From Cercospora beticola (Eukaryota > Ascomycota > Dothideomycetes > Mycosphaerellales > Mycosphaerellaceae), in assembly GCF_033473495.1 (NCBI RefSeq), contig NC_088944.1:434001-498000 (forward strand): a stretch of DNA of 64,000 nt, given 5' to 3'. A model generated the notes under the pieces. That model was not told the DNA's origin. It made no database searches and was given only the letters and a program-made list of their open reading frames with translations. Of the stretch, positions 1-14,045 are shown one piece after another; the stretch's first letter is position 1; each line of letters begins with the position of its first letter. Made by a program: the position numbers and the translations under genes.

Positions 1-155
1 TATCAGATCCTCGAATATGGAAATGGATCTATGCCCTTAGGCTGGCCATGTTAGGCCAACCTTGGCTCGATGCATACCTCTCCTAGATCTCGCACTCGAG
101 ACTCGCACTGCTAGTAAGAGCGCAGCTCTCGTCGCTAATATTCCGTAAATGCCCT
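1..155. other. Unmutated margin left of the RIP block
   Basis: CpA and TpG dinucleotides are frequent here and almost vanish after about position 155. The segment is too short to show a gene. I read it as single-copy DNA next to the repeat block; the boundary is set by eye from dinucleotide content. Confidence 0.6.
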
Positions 156-2548
156 CGAATAGAGGAGAACTATAGTATTTGTAATAACACCGAGACTATA
201 ACTAGAGACGACGACGACTCTCCGAGACAAAGCGCTATTAATCTAGTTAGACTTTATACGAAATACGTTATTAATTTTTGCTAATCTAATAGTACTATAT
301 TATAGAGCTTTATTAGAATAGTAGTAGTATTACTTTTCCTAGTAAGTCTAATCGGCTATAAATCTCTTCTTATTATCTTTACTATAAACTTACTACTACT
401 ACTAGTTAATTTTCTCTTCTTTTAGTAATAGAAAATTATTTAAAAAATATTAATAAAACTAGGAAAGTAAAGTCTATACTAGCTATATAATTCCTTTTAT
501 AAAGATATTTACTAGATTAAATTTATTATACTTAAGTCTTAGTAGAAGATAAAAGATTAGCTATATTCGAAATAATAAGCTATACTTAGTCTAGTATATA
601 TATTTTAAATAACCTACTTCTAATTATATACTAGATCTCGAGATCTATTCTTTTTATAGCTATTATATTATATATATATACTATTCTCTACTAAGATCTA
701 ATATTTTCTATTCTATTTATAAGTCTTATAGTTTTTAGCTTACTCGAAGTTATACGTTTAAGTATACTATAAACTATTACTATCGAGTTATAGAGTTAGT
801 AAGTTAGATTATAAAGTATATAGTATAGTAGAAGTAAAAGTAATAAATAGAAACTAACTAAGTTAATTATATTAGTTAGTTATAAGTTATATTTTACTTC
901 TAAGATAGGTATTAGCTAAGTTATATAACCTAATATTATATAACTTATATTACCTAATTCTAATCTTTAAAGTATTTCTTAGAATATCTAACTAGTCTAT
1001 ACTTTCTAATACTTCTACTTAGGCTAGATAGTTTTCTATTTATATTTCTATATTTAAATCTAACTCTAAATTATAATAAGTTATTAGGTACTATAGTTAT
1101 ATAGTTAGAGCTATATATCTAATCTATTTTAGTTTAACTTCTTAGCCTAGTACTAGTATTAAACTTATTCTACTAGAGTAGAGTAAAGTTTAATACTTTT
1201 TACTCTTTTACTTAGACTCTCTTTTAAACTATATATAGATCTTTAGATCCTAATTACTTATTAAGTATAGTAAGCTACTTCTCCTATAGTATAATTCCTA
1301 GGCTTAGTATTATAAGTAATAAAGCTATCTATATAGTTTTTATTACTTACTATTTTAATTTCTAAGAGTCTAGAGTTTAATTTATAGTTAGAGTAGGAAT
1401 CTTTTACTTTTCCTTATATAAGTTAGAGTTATCTTATAAACTTCTAAAACTATAGTCTATTCTTTAGTTTAGTAAAACTATTAGTAACTATTTTTTTTAT
1501 TAGAATATATTCTACTATAATCTTTCTTTACTACTAGAGATATCTAATATAATTATATATAATATTAATATATTTAAAAAAGATAAACGCGCTCTAGCTA
1601 GTAATAATAATAACGATAGAAGGCCTCGAGGTCTCCTAATATATAATAATACTTTCTAACTAATATTATAATATTATAAGTAGAGAAAAGAGCCTAAGAG
1701 AAGAAGATTATATTTCTAACTTCTAGATAGCCTAAACCTATTTATATACTATTCTCTCTAGCTTATAAGGCTAGGAAAATAATACTAATACTTATACTCT
1801 AAAGCTAATAATCTAGAAGAACCTAAAGATACTTACTAAATAGATCTAGAGCTATCTCGACTTCTAAGTAACTCTTTCTTTCTTTCTAACTCTTCTTTTT
1901 TTCTAATAGATCTAATAGGCTCTTCTCTACTATACTTTCTACTAGAAAGAGTTCTAGACTTTTTAGATAATCTAGAAAACTCTCTAGAGCTATCTAATAT
2001 CTACTACTACTACTTCTAAAATATAGGTCTAGATAGCCTAAATTAGATATATAATACTAAGGCTCTAGCTTTAAGTATCTATAACTATTTTAGTAAGAAT
2101 AGAAAACTAAAAAGAAAGGAAAATAGTAAAGAAAATAAGCTATAAAAAGCTTAGAAGAAAACTAGAAGTATAGTAGTTTAAAGCTATATAAAAACTTCTA
2201 AGTAGAGACTTTAAAGTTATTCTCTATAGAAAAGAAAAGAAAAGTAGACTAGAAAAGAACTAATTATAGCTTAAAGCTATATACTTAGAGGCCTAAGTAG
2301 AGATACTAAGTACTTAGGTAATTATATATAGTATTAGAATATTCTAGAAGCTAGAGAATATAAAAAGCTAGATCTAGCTCGACTAAAATAATCTTATCTA
2401 GTTTCTAGATAGACTTAAAATTAGGAAGACTTTTTAGCTTAAGAACTAAAAAGTAAAAGAAGAGACTAACTTCTTATTAGTAGTTATAGTAGTATAGAAT
2501 AAATAGACTATAAAGGAAATATATAGAAGAAGTATTACTATTAGATTA
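156..2548. repeat. RIP-saturated repeat DNA, family not identified
   Basis: The segment is AT-rich and nearly free of CpA/TpG, with stops (TAG, TAA) in every frame. The minus strand of about 300-1500 and the plus strand of about 1700-2540 give coding-like translations once stops are treated as mutated Gln or Trp codons. I recognise no reverse transcriptase, integrase or transposase motif. The plus-strand stretch ends where the minus-strand LINE tail begins at 2549, so the LINE may have inserted into an older element. Confidence 0.5.
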
Positions 2549-5330
2549 ATAGATAGATAGATAATTCTTATATACTAGTCTACTTCTTTTAACTAAAGTA
2601 AGTAGTATACTCTATAGATTTTAGTTAAAAGAAAAGTCTTCGAAAAACTCTCGTATATCTTTTTACTTTATAGCCTATATAGCTATTTCCTTTACTTCTA
2701 TTTTTCTTTAGATAATACTAGATATCTAGTAAGTTCTTCTCTTATTAAACTCTATTCTTTCTTTTTTCTTTTCTTTTATTCTTTTATATCTTTTCTCTTA
2801 TAAGTAAGAATTAGTTTAGAACCTCTTCTTAGATAAGCTACTTTACTACTATATATAGCTCTCTCTTTATATTAGCTAGGTCCTTCTAGCTTATAGATCT
2901 CTCTATCTAGAATAGTAGATATCTTCTTTTCTTCTACTTTAAATAAAATATATATATATATATTTTAGTATCTTATACTTCTATTTATATTCGTAGTCTA
3001 GTATAAATTCTAGAACTCTCCTTTTAGTAAAGTATTATCTTATTCTAATATACTCTATTCTTAGGAGTATAACTATTATACTCTCTAGTCTAGTAAGTTC
3101 TTTATATAGAGTTAGTCTAATAGTAGAGAAAGTAGTAGTTTTCTATACTAGTAGTTATTTCTCTTCTACTTTTACTCTTCTCTTTTTCTTATTTCTTTTC
3201 TACTTTCTATTCTACTAATATTTAGCCTACTATACTTTATAGCCTAAGTATATCTATATTATTATTTCTTAGCTTTATACTATTTAAAGAATTTCCTTCT
3301 ATTTAGTTTAAGTTAGTATTATAGGTTACCTAGCTCTTTTTCTTACTTATACTTACTTTTTAATCTCTTTATATCTATTTTTAATATACTAGTATATAAG
3401 TTAGGTATCTTACTTTTTAGATACTTACTTAGCTAGATTCTAAATATATAAATAGAAAGGAGTAATATTTGCTTTTCTTTCTAGAATAGCTATTATAACT
3501 AACTTATATACTTCTATAATATTCCTTAGAGCCTCTTTCTAGATCTTCTTAATAGGTTTAGTAAAGTTCCTATAGTAGCTTTATATACTCTTTAAGTTAG
3601 ACTAGACTTAGTAGCTAAAGGTAATAGCTAGTCTTACTACTACTATATATAGATACTTTACTCTTTAGAAGGATACTTACTTTCTATATAGACTTATATA
3701 GTCTCTAAAGTAATTATATTTAGTAGGCTCTCTTTTCTACTACTTATTTAATATATAGGCTCTATTTAAGTTTAGTATCTACTTATACTCTAAGAAGCTT
3801 AAGTAATAGTAGTAGTTCTCTATTAAATCTCTAGATTTAAACTATAGCCTTAAGGTTATACTTCCTACTTCTAGTAAAGTAGATTAGCTAATATTTCTAT
3901 AGTATAAATTCTATTCTATATCTCCTTACTTATTCTTTATATTTCTAGTAGACTTTCTTAAGTTACCTATAGTTATTCTCTATTAATATACTATATATAA
4001 GGATATTAGAGTTATCTATAAACCCTATTACTAAAGTAGTTCCTTTATATAGTATTAGAAGTAGAGTAGAAATAAAAAAAAGAAAAAGGATTAGAAATAG
4101 AGTAGAGCTTTAGAGAATTTCTATATTTTAGAGCTTTAGTTAGTTTATAAATTCTCTAAGCTTTAAATAGATAGTTCTATCTTAGAGAAATAATTAAATA
4201 AAGCTAATAATATAGTCTAGAAAGCCTTTAATTTTAATATTATAAAGTAGCTTCTAGTAGAAGACTTTATTAAATATACTTAAAATATTAAAGTAGAGTA
4301 TAGATACTATAGCTCCTAGTCTAGTTTTCTAAATAGTTCTTACTTATTTAATAATAAGGTCTAATACTAAAATAGTAGATCTACTAAGCCTAGTATCTAT
4401 TTATTCTTCTAGAAAAAGCTTTCTTTCTTTAGTTTTCTTAGATATCGTTTTAGTAACTATAGCTTCTAAGACTTTTATTATTATATTAAGTAGAGTAATA
4501 GGTCTATATACTTCTAGCTTTAAGTAGTCTAGTTTCTATAGTTTCTTAAGTACTATTATTATAGAGTACTTAAAAGCTTTAAAGTAGTATACTATTCTTA
4601 AGTATATAGTAAAAAGTTTAGCTAGAATTAGAGTAAGTTATTCTCTATATTCTTTAAGTAAGAGGTTTAGTATTTAGTTAGATTCTAGAGCCTTATTACT
4701 AGATAGTTTTCTAAGGACTTCTTCTATTTCTTTTAGTTAAACTTTAACTTCTATCTAGAATTAGAGTAGTAGTTAAATATATTAGATATTACTTAAGTCT
4801 ACTTCTTTTAGATCTAGGAAGAAGTATCTTACTAGAATTATAGCTTTCCTTTTATTAGTATTTCTATTATACTTTATATTAGCTAGACTTAGAAAGTATA
4901 GTAGCTAGTACTTTTAGTTAGCTTTCTTTCTAGCTTATTTAGCTATTTTCTAGATCTTCTTAGAGTCCTCTATAACCTCTTTTATTAGTTTTCTCTAAGC
5001 TAGATTTTACTTTCTTTTTATAACTTTACTTCTTATATATAATACTTTAAGATATAGCTTATAGCTCTATTCTATCTTATAGTTCCTCTATTCTTTTTTT
5101 CTTCTTCTTACTAGCTTTATAGTATTCTTATATTCCTAGGTCTATACTATCTTTATATAGTTTAATAGTCTAGCTATTAGAACTATTTTCTCTATAATTC
5201 TCTAAATAGAGAATTATATTCTATAAGCTAGTATATCTAGATATTCTCTTATATTAAGTAGTAGTATATAATTATACTTATTCCTATAAACTTATATAAG
5301 ATAGGTAGATAAAGCCTACTTATACTTTCC
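2549..5330 (-). mobile_element. Non-LTR retrotransposon (LINE), RIP-inactivated, copy L1
   Basis: This is the reverse complement of the LINE at 30389-33094. Aligned landmarks include the 3' tail (short CTAT array at 2549-2562), the region coding the reverse transcriptase active-site block near 4010-4035, and the linker between endonuclease and RT near 5100-5300. Translated on the minus strand it keeps the order of fungal LINE reverse transcriptases: a PIALLN-type block, a fingers/palm GxPQGSxLSP-type block and an FxDD-type block, all littered with TAG/TAA from mutated CAG, CAA and TGG codons. Homology to the right-hand copy stops near 5330. The 5' part of the element may continue to about 6465, but nothing in the window can confirm that. 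It cannot encode active protein. Confidence 0.75.
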
Positions 5331-6469
5331 TATTTCTAGGCTTCGACTTTTACTATAAGTAGCTTACTATATACTTCTAGGCTTCGAGAAAGAAACTCTA
5401 AACTAAAGTCTCTACTCTATACTCTATATACTATTTACTCCTTAAGCTTTAGTTATACTCTTTCGAGCTCTAGCGAACTAGAGAGTAGTTACTTCTTTTC
5501 TAAAACTAATATATATATCTATTCTCTCGAGCTAAGTAGATAGTATTTTAGTTACTACTATTACTTACTATACTCTAAGAAAATAACTCCTTTCGCTTTA
5601 CTATACTATATCTCTTTAGCTATAGCTAGCTATATCTCGTAGGCTTACTTAGATTCCTACTTCTAGCTAGATAGTAGTACTTTTATATTTCTATCTACTA
5701 ACTAATATATTACTTCCTTCTTATTCTCTTATATTTTATATCTTTCTTCTTCTTATTTTAAGTACTCTTTTTAGCTTATCTCTCTATATCTCTATTACCT
5801 ACTTCTCTATATAGGCCTTTCTAGGTTTCTAAGCTCTTCTAGATAGCTACTAGACTAGATATCTCTCTTTATAAAGCTATACTCTAGATAATACTCTCCT
5901 ACTTATACTTAAGTAATTAATAGGCTCCTATAGACTTCGTAGTATTCCTCTAAGCTCTATTATCTACTAACTAATACTCTCCTTCTAGCTCTTTAGTCTA
6001 GGCTCTTCTAAGTATATAATATATTTACTTCTAGCTTTAATAATATATTTGCTCTTCGATTCTTCTTAAAACTTTCGAGATATAAATATTCTAGATCTAG
6101 AAGCTATATATTAAGTAACTTATTATCCTTTTAGCTCTAAATACTTTTAGCTAAGAATTCCTCTTATATACTAGAGGTATCCTATCGATATCTAGAAGTT
6201 CCGCGGCTCTTTTATATACTTATAATCGAGCGGACCTACTTCTAATATAAATAGATTATTATTAAGTAGTTTTTATACCTATTTTAGTAGTAGTTCTCTA
6301 TTTAGAGTAGTTTTAGCGAAACTATACTAGATTTTATACTCTACTACTCTACTCTACTATACTATATACTTTACTAGTATAGTCGAGTTATAAGCTTAAC
6401 TATCTATTTCTATCTATAGCTATATAGAGGTATATAATCGGTCTTCGTAGGCTTCTAACTATAATAGTT
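5331..6469 (-). repeat. RIP-degraded coding-like DNA, possible 5' part of LINE L1
   Basis: The segment lies directly 5' of the LINE L1 homology in L1's orientation and ends where the next LINE tail starts (6470). On the minus strand it reads as a Lys/Glu/Gln-rich, ORF1-like sequence when TAG/TAA are ignored. I could not identify zinc knuckles or an endonuclease with confidence. The right-hand LINE copy lacks this segment, so its membership in L1 rests on position only. Confidence 0.35.
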
Positions 6470-6600
6470 AATAGATAGATAATTCTTATATACTAGTCTA
6501 CTTCTTTTAGCTAGAGTAAGTAGTATACTCTATAGTATTCCGTTAAGAGAAAAGCTTTCGAAAAACTCTTATATTCCTTCTATCTTATAGCCTATATAGT
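6470..6600 (-). mobile_element. 5'-truncated LINE 3' fragment, copy L2
   Basis: About 130 bp match the last 130 bp of LINE L1 (2555-2680), including the terminal CTAT repeat and the motif around the cluster of Lys codons. Homology ends abruptly at about 6600. Such dead-on-arrival 5' truncations are typical of target-primed reverse transcription. The copy carries its own RIP-type differences from L1. Confidence 0.75.
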
Positions 6601-7309
6601 ATAACTCTAAACTATACTTATAGCTAAGAAGCTCTAAAGTATAGAAGAAGTTAGTCGTAGAGTAGATAGAGTTTAAAATACTCTATATATATATAAGTAG
6701 TAGACTCTATTAAAGATAGACTATATTATAGTAATATATATATTAGAGGCTATTCTAATATAGAACGAAATACGAGTATAAAAAGGAAAAACGAGATAGT
6801 AGAACGATAGGTATTACTTCTATTTATATATATATATCTATATCGATATCTTTCTACTATACTTAGTATATATCCTTATTATAACTATATACTAAGTTCT
6901 CTATATAGAAGTAGATACTAGGACCTATACTAAATAGAGCCTATACTTTCTATATATTAGTAGGCTAATATACTCTACTTCTATTTTAAACCTAATCTAT
7001 CTTATAATTAAAACTATAAAGAGAAGAATATAGGAAATTCTTTAAACGAATATAGTAGTTAGAGCTCCGAGGCTCTAACTCTTATATTATACTTTTTAGA
7101 TAGTATTAGCCTTCTATTTATAAATCTCTAATAAGTCGTTCTTATCTACTATATTATTATCCTTCTAGAGACGCTACTTAGACTAATTACTCTTATTAAT
7201 ATAGTAGCTCTTATTACCGAATAGTATATACTCGAGGCTCTCGATTTTATTTAGTACTTTATTATACTTAGTAAGAGCTATATTCTAGTAAGCTACTAGC
7301 TTCTACTCC
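6601..7309 (-). pseudogene. RIP-degraded coding segment, proposed second half of a split gene
   Basis: On the minus strand, starting at the E1 LTR (7309) and running leftward, one frame reads as a helical charged region (LNKIESLEYILFGNKS is a legible stretch), followed by two hydrophobic segments that could be membrane helices. All interruptions are TAG or TAA, as expected from RIP of CAG, CAA and TGG codons. The frame is the one that would follow from the segment ending at 23072 if the two were joined. I do not recognise the family; a CorA-like membrane protein is only a thought. Confidence 0.35.
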
Positions 7310-7495
7310 TATAATAGTATATAATATTATAGTAGAATAGAAGTCGTAAGATAAGGTATCTAAGGAGAGCGCGAGAGAATATATAACTAAATATAAGAAA
7401 CGCGTATTATAGAACGTACTATACCGCGATATATATATATAGCGTTACGTACCGTTAAGACCGTTTACTACTATATCGTAGGCGAGGTTATAATA
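7310..7495 (-). repeat. 3' LTR of gypsy element E1
   Basis: About 186 bp, the reverse complement of the E2 LTRs at 23073-23256 and 30054-30237. Read on the minus strand it begins TATTACG and ends TATTATA, consistent with ancestral TG...CA ends after RIP. The flanking 5 bp on the left are ACTCC. Confidence 0.9.
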
Positions 7496-10400
7496 CTACC
7501 TCCCTCTAAACCTACCTCTATTCTTAGAGGTAGAGGTTAACTAATTAGAGCCTTAGAAATACCTCTAACTTATTATTAGCTATACTAAACGCCTTGTTTG
7601 CTAATCTAAACTTCTTAATCTAAGTTCTACTATTCTAGTATATTATTAACTTAGCCTATCTAGTACTTATATACGTAGTCTACTATATCGTACTCGTTAC
7701 TAGCCTCTACTAGGCAACTACTAGTCTCTACTAGTATACTCGTACTAGAAGTACTACTCTAAGAACTAGCGCTTCTATATAGGTCTAAACTTAGTATAGG
7801 TATCTACTAATCCTTTTAGAGCCTTAGCGTAAAGTAGCTTACCTATATCGTAGTATAGTCTAGAGTCGAGATAGTACTCGCTTATATAGAAGCTAAAGCT
7901 AACGAACGTATTATACGTTATGCCTCTACGCTCGGAGTAATACGCTAATTCTTACTAGGTTCGCTAAACTTCTTTACTTCTATCGCCTAGTTAGAGTTAG
8001 AGTATATAGATATACTATCGAGTTACCTTATATAGAACGCTACTAGTTCTTCGAATATACTTTAAAGAGATTCTATAGGCTTCTAAGTTAGCTTAGTATA
8101 ACCTATCTATTTTACTTTAAATATTAGCTTCGGCTCTCTACCTAGCTATCTCTATTATCTATATACTAGTTACCGAATAGTACTATTAGTAATCTCTTTA
8201 ACCTTCTATTCTTCCTCTATTCTATCTTCTTATATAACTTCGATCGGTAGTAGTAGGCCGGCTACTAGCGAGTCTTGCTCTAGTAGTAGATCGTTATCGG
8301 CTTTATATAAGAAGTTAGAGTAGAAGACTAGATATTTCTAAATATTAGGTAGTAGATTAACGTAGTAGGCGTTACGTAGAAGTACTTCTAGTACTTTATA
8401 CGGCCTAGAGAATTTAAAGTCGAGTTTCTTAGTAGGTCTATACGTCGACTAATTCTTAGTACTAATATAAATAAGGTTATCTACTTAGTAAGTAGAGGTA
8501 GCTAGCCTATATTAGTTAGTATTATTAGCTTAAAGCGCTTATACTAAGTATATATTCTGTCGAACGAACTCGTAGATCTAGTTTAGCTACGTACTATATA
8601 TATTAGTAGCTACGAAGTCGATTTAGAGCTAGCCTAGTAGAATTACTCTATACGCGGCTTTAGTATTAGCTAAGTTAGTACTACTAGCTAGGCGTAGATT
8701 ATAACTATAGTTAGCGAAGAATAGTAAGACTATTATAACTTTAGAGGTATAGTTATTAATCGTAAACTCGGCTATAAGTAGGAAATCTACCTAGTCTATC
8801 TAAGTATAATTATAGAACGAACGAAAGTACTATTCTAGTCCTTTATTAGAGTTCTTAAACTATCTATTAGTTTCGAGATAGAACGCTATAGATAGTTTCT
8901 ACTTAATTCCTAGAATTATACTAACTCTCTTAAAGAACGTCGAAAGCTAGTTAGTACCTCTATCGATTACTATAGTTTAGTATAGCCTATACTATAATAT
9001 AACGTATTTAATAAATAGGCGAGCTACGTATTTAGTATTAAGCTTCTAGGCTAGTACGAAATATCTCTCCTTTATTAAATAGTCTATAATTATTAGAATA
9101 TTCTTATAAGTAACTCTCTTAATACTTTTGCTTAGTAGTAGGTCGATAATAAAGTCTATAGCTATATCCTACTATAGTTTATATAGTACTAGTAATAGTA
9201 CTAGGAGTCTACTATATACTTAGTAGATTGCTTTCGTTATACGATATACTTTATAATTATAGATATAGTACTTAACTATCTATTAGGCGTATAGCTATAT
9301 ATACGTTCTTATAACTAGTTTAAATATTTTCGCGATACTTAGGTAGCCTATAAGAGTAGTATTATAATAGCTACGAATAATCTCTATATAAGCGAAATAT
9401 ATTATTTCGGAGTTAGTTAGTAGAATTAGTAAGCTTAACTCGCTATAGTAGTTAGTAATAAAAAACCTATCTTATTATAGCTAGACTAACGCTTAATCGA
9501 TTTTATACTAATATAGTATATCTACTATTTTGCTTTTCTAGAATTACTATAAAGCTTAAAGAACTACTAGCTTCTAGTATAGTTATTCTATTATTTTAGA
9601 TAGTAGAGAGAGTTCTAGAATATCCTCTTTAAGAGTTATTATAGCTACTATAAGTAGGTTAAAGTAGTATTCCGGAAGTAGTACCTAATTCTAATACTAA
9701 TTTTATAAGTTATCTAGAGATAATAGAAGGTCCTAGAATCTTCTTATTAGACTATTAGGTTTAGTACTTTAAACGCTAGGTCTATATATAATCTTAAAGT
9801 TAAATTATAATAAGAACTTAGCCTATCTCGCTTGTCGATAATTAAGCTATTTAGTTATTATAAAATACTTAAAGTTCTTATAGTTAGATAGTACTTCGAT
9901 ATATTTATTATTCTAGAAATACTCGAAATCGCTATCTTCTTCCTTTCTTTCTATTATAAGTTTAGAGCGCTATTCTTTAAAGGCTTATACAATTACTAGT
10001 AACTTCTTATTATAGATCTTATAGTTATATTCTACTAGTAATATCTTCTTAGATATATACGCTACTAGATACTATATACCTATATCCGAGTTTTACTAAG
10101 AAAGTACTATAGCTATAATAAAATCGGAAGTATCTATTTCTAGTATTATCTTCTAGCTAGGTTAGAATAGAGCTAGTACTAGCGCTTTAAGGAACGCGAC
10201 CTTTAGTACTTAGAAGGTAGCTTTATACTTAGTCGTCTAGTTAAATAGTATATACTTCTTTTTATTAGACGTACTATTAGTCTCCTTCTTAGTAAGAGTA
10301 GTTAGTAGCGCCGCTAGTCTACCGAACTTATCGATAAACTTATAGTAGAAGTTTATAAACTCTAAGAATACTTAAATATCTTTAATATAGCTAGGTATTT

Positions 10401-12845
10401 ACTAATCTTATATAGCTTAAACTTTCTCTAGGTCTATTCTAATACTATTACGACTAATAATTATACTAAGATACTTAGTTTTATATACGAAGAACTCGTA
10501 CTTATTAATATCTAGCTATAAGCTAGTAGCTCGAAGCCTCTCTATTATACGACGAATATACTATATATACTATTTATATAAATTAGAGAAAACGAGATAG
10601 TTATCTAGATAGACTAAGTAGAAGTTATTAAGGAACTCTCTTCGCGTATTATTAATATAACTTTAGAAAGTACCTAGTATATTATAAAAGCTAAAGAGTA
10701 TTACTATATACTTAAACTATCTATATCTAGTAATAAATACTATCTTCTATTTATTTCTAGTAGTAACGTAGATATAGTTAAACGCTATAATTACGTCTAT
10801 CTTAGTAAACTACTCCTTTCTAGTAATCTAGTCGAGAGTTTCCTAGACTAAGAGTATTAGGTAGCGCGACTTAATTATTAGCGTATTTAAACTCCGATAA
10901 TTAAAGTATATATAGAGTTCTCTATTCGGCTTCTTAATAATAAGAACTAGTACTATAGTAGGAGATATAGAAGCGTATATATTACTCTTCTCGAGCTAGT
11001 TATTAATCTATTTCTTAATTATCTTATTCTACTACTATAATATCGAGTAAGGTCGTTTAAATAGTAGAATAGTACTTTCCTTAAGCTTAATTTTATAATC
11101 TAAGCTAGAATAGTATAGTAGTAGCTTATTAGCTTCGCGCCTATCGAATAGGTCGGTAAAGTCTTAGTATTCTATTAGTAGGTAGTCTATAATCGCTTTT
11201 AGATCTACCTAGTTTATAGTACTAGTTATAAACTTCTTAAAGTCGGCTATAGCTATAGCGTTAGTATATACTTACCTAATATATTAATTAATTACGATTA
11301 TAGTAGAACCTCCTCGGTATAGTATAGTTTAAGACTTAATTATTCTTATTACGTATATAGTTAGGCTATTAAGAGGTACTTAATACCTCTCGTCTAGTCT
11401 AGCTATCTATATTATATAAACCTTAGTTCCTTATTAATATACTATATAGTATAGTATAGTCGGACTAATTTCTTTAATATTAGTAACTAGGTTACTACTA
11501 GAGATATACTTACTAGAAACTTCTATAGAGTAGTATACTATATATTCTTAGTAGTCTTTATATAAGAAGGTAATATAATTATCTAGCTATATAATATTAG
11601 AATTATATTAGTTAAACTATCCTTTTCTAAGTACGAGGTCGTACGTAGAGCTTAAATATATAATAAATATATAGAATAGCTCTCTATAGTTACTAATATC
11701 TAGTTTAACTTTAGCGATAGCTATAATATCTAATAGAGTAGTAACTTCCGACTCTAGTTTAAGCTTCCTAGCCTATTCGAGTAGAATTAAAGAGAAATTA
11801 TTTTTATATATAAAAGATAAGTTAATATAATAAGAGTTTATACTATAGTTAAGGTAGGCCTTAGTCTAGATACTATTTACTATAGTATCTATAATAAACT
11901 AGTCGGTAATCTCTAGTACTACTCTAAGGCTCTTAGCTATATCTAATATAGTAAGTAAGTATACCTTTAGTATCTTCTTTTCCTATATATTAACTTTATT
12001 ACTATAACTTCTACTCGTCGTACTCGAGAGAAAGTCTAGGTATTTCTCTAGTTCTAAGTAGTACTAGTAGTATTACTAGTAGTATTACTAGCGCTAGAGC
12101 CTATAGTTATAGCGTTAGCGTTAAGGCCTATATACTTCTTAAGAATATAAGTAGAATTACGAGAGTAGTAACTCGATTCGTAGTAGTAGAAATAGTAACT
12201 ACTACGGATTAAACTAGCGCGCTAGTTCTTAGATAGAGGCTTTAAGTTCTTATACTTATTAGGAAGGTTAGTATATAGAAGTAGATTAGACGAGAATATA
12301 GTATTACTACTATATCTATTACTATAGTTACGACTATTACTACTATTACTATTACTATTATTACTAGTATTATTATTACTAGTATTATTATTACTAGTAT
12401 TATTACTACTCTTCTTCTTAGAGTTCTTCTTATTCTAGTTAAGATAAGTAAAACTAGTCTCGATATTATATAGCTTATTAACGAGCTCCTTAAGAGTAGT
12501 TAGTAGTATACTATTAACTAGTTAGTTCTAGTAACGATAATAAAGTAAATTCTCGAGTATCTATATTTTAATCTTTTTAGTTATAGTAATATAGAAGCGT
12601 AGGCTCTAGAACTTAGTATAGTACTCGGAGAATAGTTAACTCTCCTTCTACTTAAGCTTAAATATATCTATAAAAGACTTACTAGTAATATTATACTAGC
12701 TATAGCGCTCGACTAGGAAGATAAGTATCTTATTAATAGAGGTAAATAGGTTAGTAATAGAGCTCTTTTAAACGAACGAGAAGAGGCGAGTATTAATATA
12801 GAGTTCGAGTAGTATACGAATATTACTCTTAGTCGTAGTAAGGAG

Positions 12846-12850
12846 CTAAG
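12846..12850. repeat. Target-site duplication of E3, left copy (CTAAG)
   Basis: CTAAG precedes the left LTR of E3 and is repeated directly after the right LTR at 19825-19829. The uninterrupted homologous position in E2 (24720-24724) has one CTTAG, which is the same site on the other strand. Confidence 0.9.
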
Positions 12851-13239
12851 TATTAGGTTTATCGGCGCTAGGCTAATAACCTAAGATCTTACTAAGTAGA
12901 AGCTTAAGCTCGATCGGAGTTTAAGCTTATTATATAGTCTAGAGGAAAGTAATAAAGTAGGAAGAGTTACTTAATTCTAATTAGTAAGATAGAATAGTAA
13001 GTTATATATAATAACTATCTAGAGAGGTAATACTTATTACTATTAAATATAAATAAGACTTACTAGTCCTTAGCTATCTACTCTATAGTACTCTCGCGCT
13101 CTCTATTATAGAGTATAATAGAGTATAGAGCGAGTAGTAGTAGAGCGCCCGGTATCTACCTAATAGGTACTCTATTTAGCTACTATACTTACTCGACTTC
13201 GATTAGTTAGTCGACTCTTCGGTAGGTAGAACTATAATA
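12851..13239 (-). repeat. 3' LTR of E3
   Basis: A 389 bp direct repeat of 19436-19824. Read on the minus strand it starts TATTATAG and ends CCTAATA, fitting ancestral TG...CA ends. The two LTRs differ mostly by C/T and G/A transitions. Confidence 0.92.
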
Positions 13240-13289
13240 CTATCTCTCTTCTAGCTTAGCTTATCTCGAGCTAACCTTATAACTCGTCT

Positions 13290-13925
13290 ATCTAGTTTCT
13301 ATTTCCTAGAATATATCTTCCTTTTTCTTCTAGATATACTTCTAGATAATAGTATAATTCGGAGAAAACGTTATATAGATTTTATCGACGTCTTCGGAGA
13401 GATTATAGTCTAAGCTTATTCGTACTATTAGTTATAGAAGTAGGTCTATAAGGTATATACTCGGTCGAGTTAGTATAATAAGTATAATCGTTATAATCTT
13501 AAGTACGATATTAAGGTTACTCGCTCTAAGTTCGATCGCTTAATTAGTTAGAAGAAGAAGCTTCTAAAATAAATTAAAGAGGCTCGAGCTAAATAAGATA
13601 AGGCCTATAAGGCCTTAGATATTATATATACTTATAAGGAGTAGCTATAGAAATAGATAGATCTTATCGATAGTCGTACTAAGAAGGTCTTAGTAGTAGA
13701 GAAAGCGAATATTTATAACTTAGAAGCTAAGAAGTCGTATAAAGCTAGGTCTAGGAATATTAATAAAGACTTCTACTTTTCGCTTCCGATATAGGATCTT
13801 ATACTCGAGTAGAGCTATAATCTCTCTTCGAATTTCTAGATTTAGAGTTCTCTCTCTCTTCGGGATTCTTCTATTATTAGTAGAACTTTATTAGTAGCTA
13901 ACAACAATTCGTAAAGCTTAATTTT
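13290..13925 (+). pseudogene. Antisense coiled-coil ORF inside E3, RIP-degraded
   Basis: The plus strand, opposite to E3's gag-pol, reads in one frame as a Lys/Glu-rich, probably coiled-coil protein (FDRLISQKKKLLKQIKEAR is legible once one TAG and one TAA are read as mutated codons). A Ser-rich tail follows and ends near 13920. The only interruptions are TAG and TAA. It lies between the chromodomain and the 3' LTR, tail to tail with pol. Additional antisense ORFs near 3' LTRs are known from some plant and fungal gypsy elements. Its function is unknown to me. Confidence 0.5.
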
Positions 13926-14045
13926 AGTTCCTAGGTATTATTTAATTCGAAGTATCCTTTCTATTTAATAAGGTATTTCTAACTCTTTCGTTCTAGGATT
14001 TTTTTAACTTCGAACTCGTTTTCTTCTTCTAGCTAGAAGTAAAAT
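13905..14045 (-). pseudogene. Chromodomain at the end of E3 pol (RIP-degraded)
   Basis: On the minus strand the frame reads EEENEFEV, then ILERKS, then KYLIK-stop-KGYFELNNT-stop-EL, which follows the chromodomain pattern (acidic lead, EVEKIL, LVKWKGY, NTWEP) with both Trp codons turned into TAG. Chromodomains target chromoviruses to heterochromatin by binding methylated histone H3 lysine 9. The mutated domain cannot act now. Confidence 0.75.
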
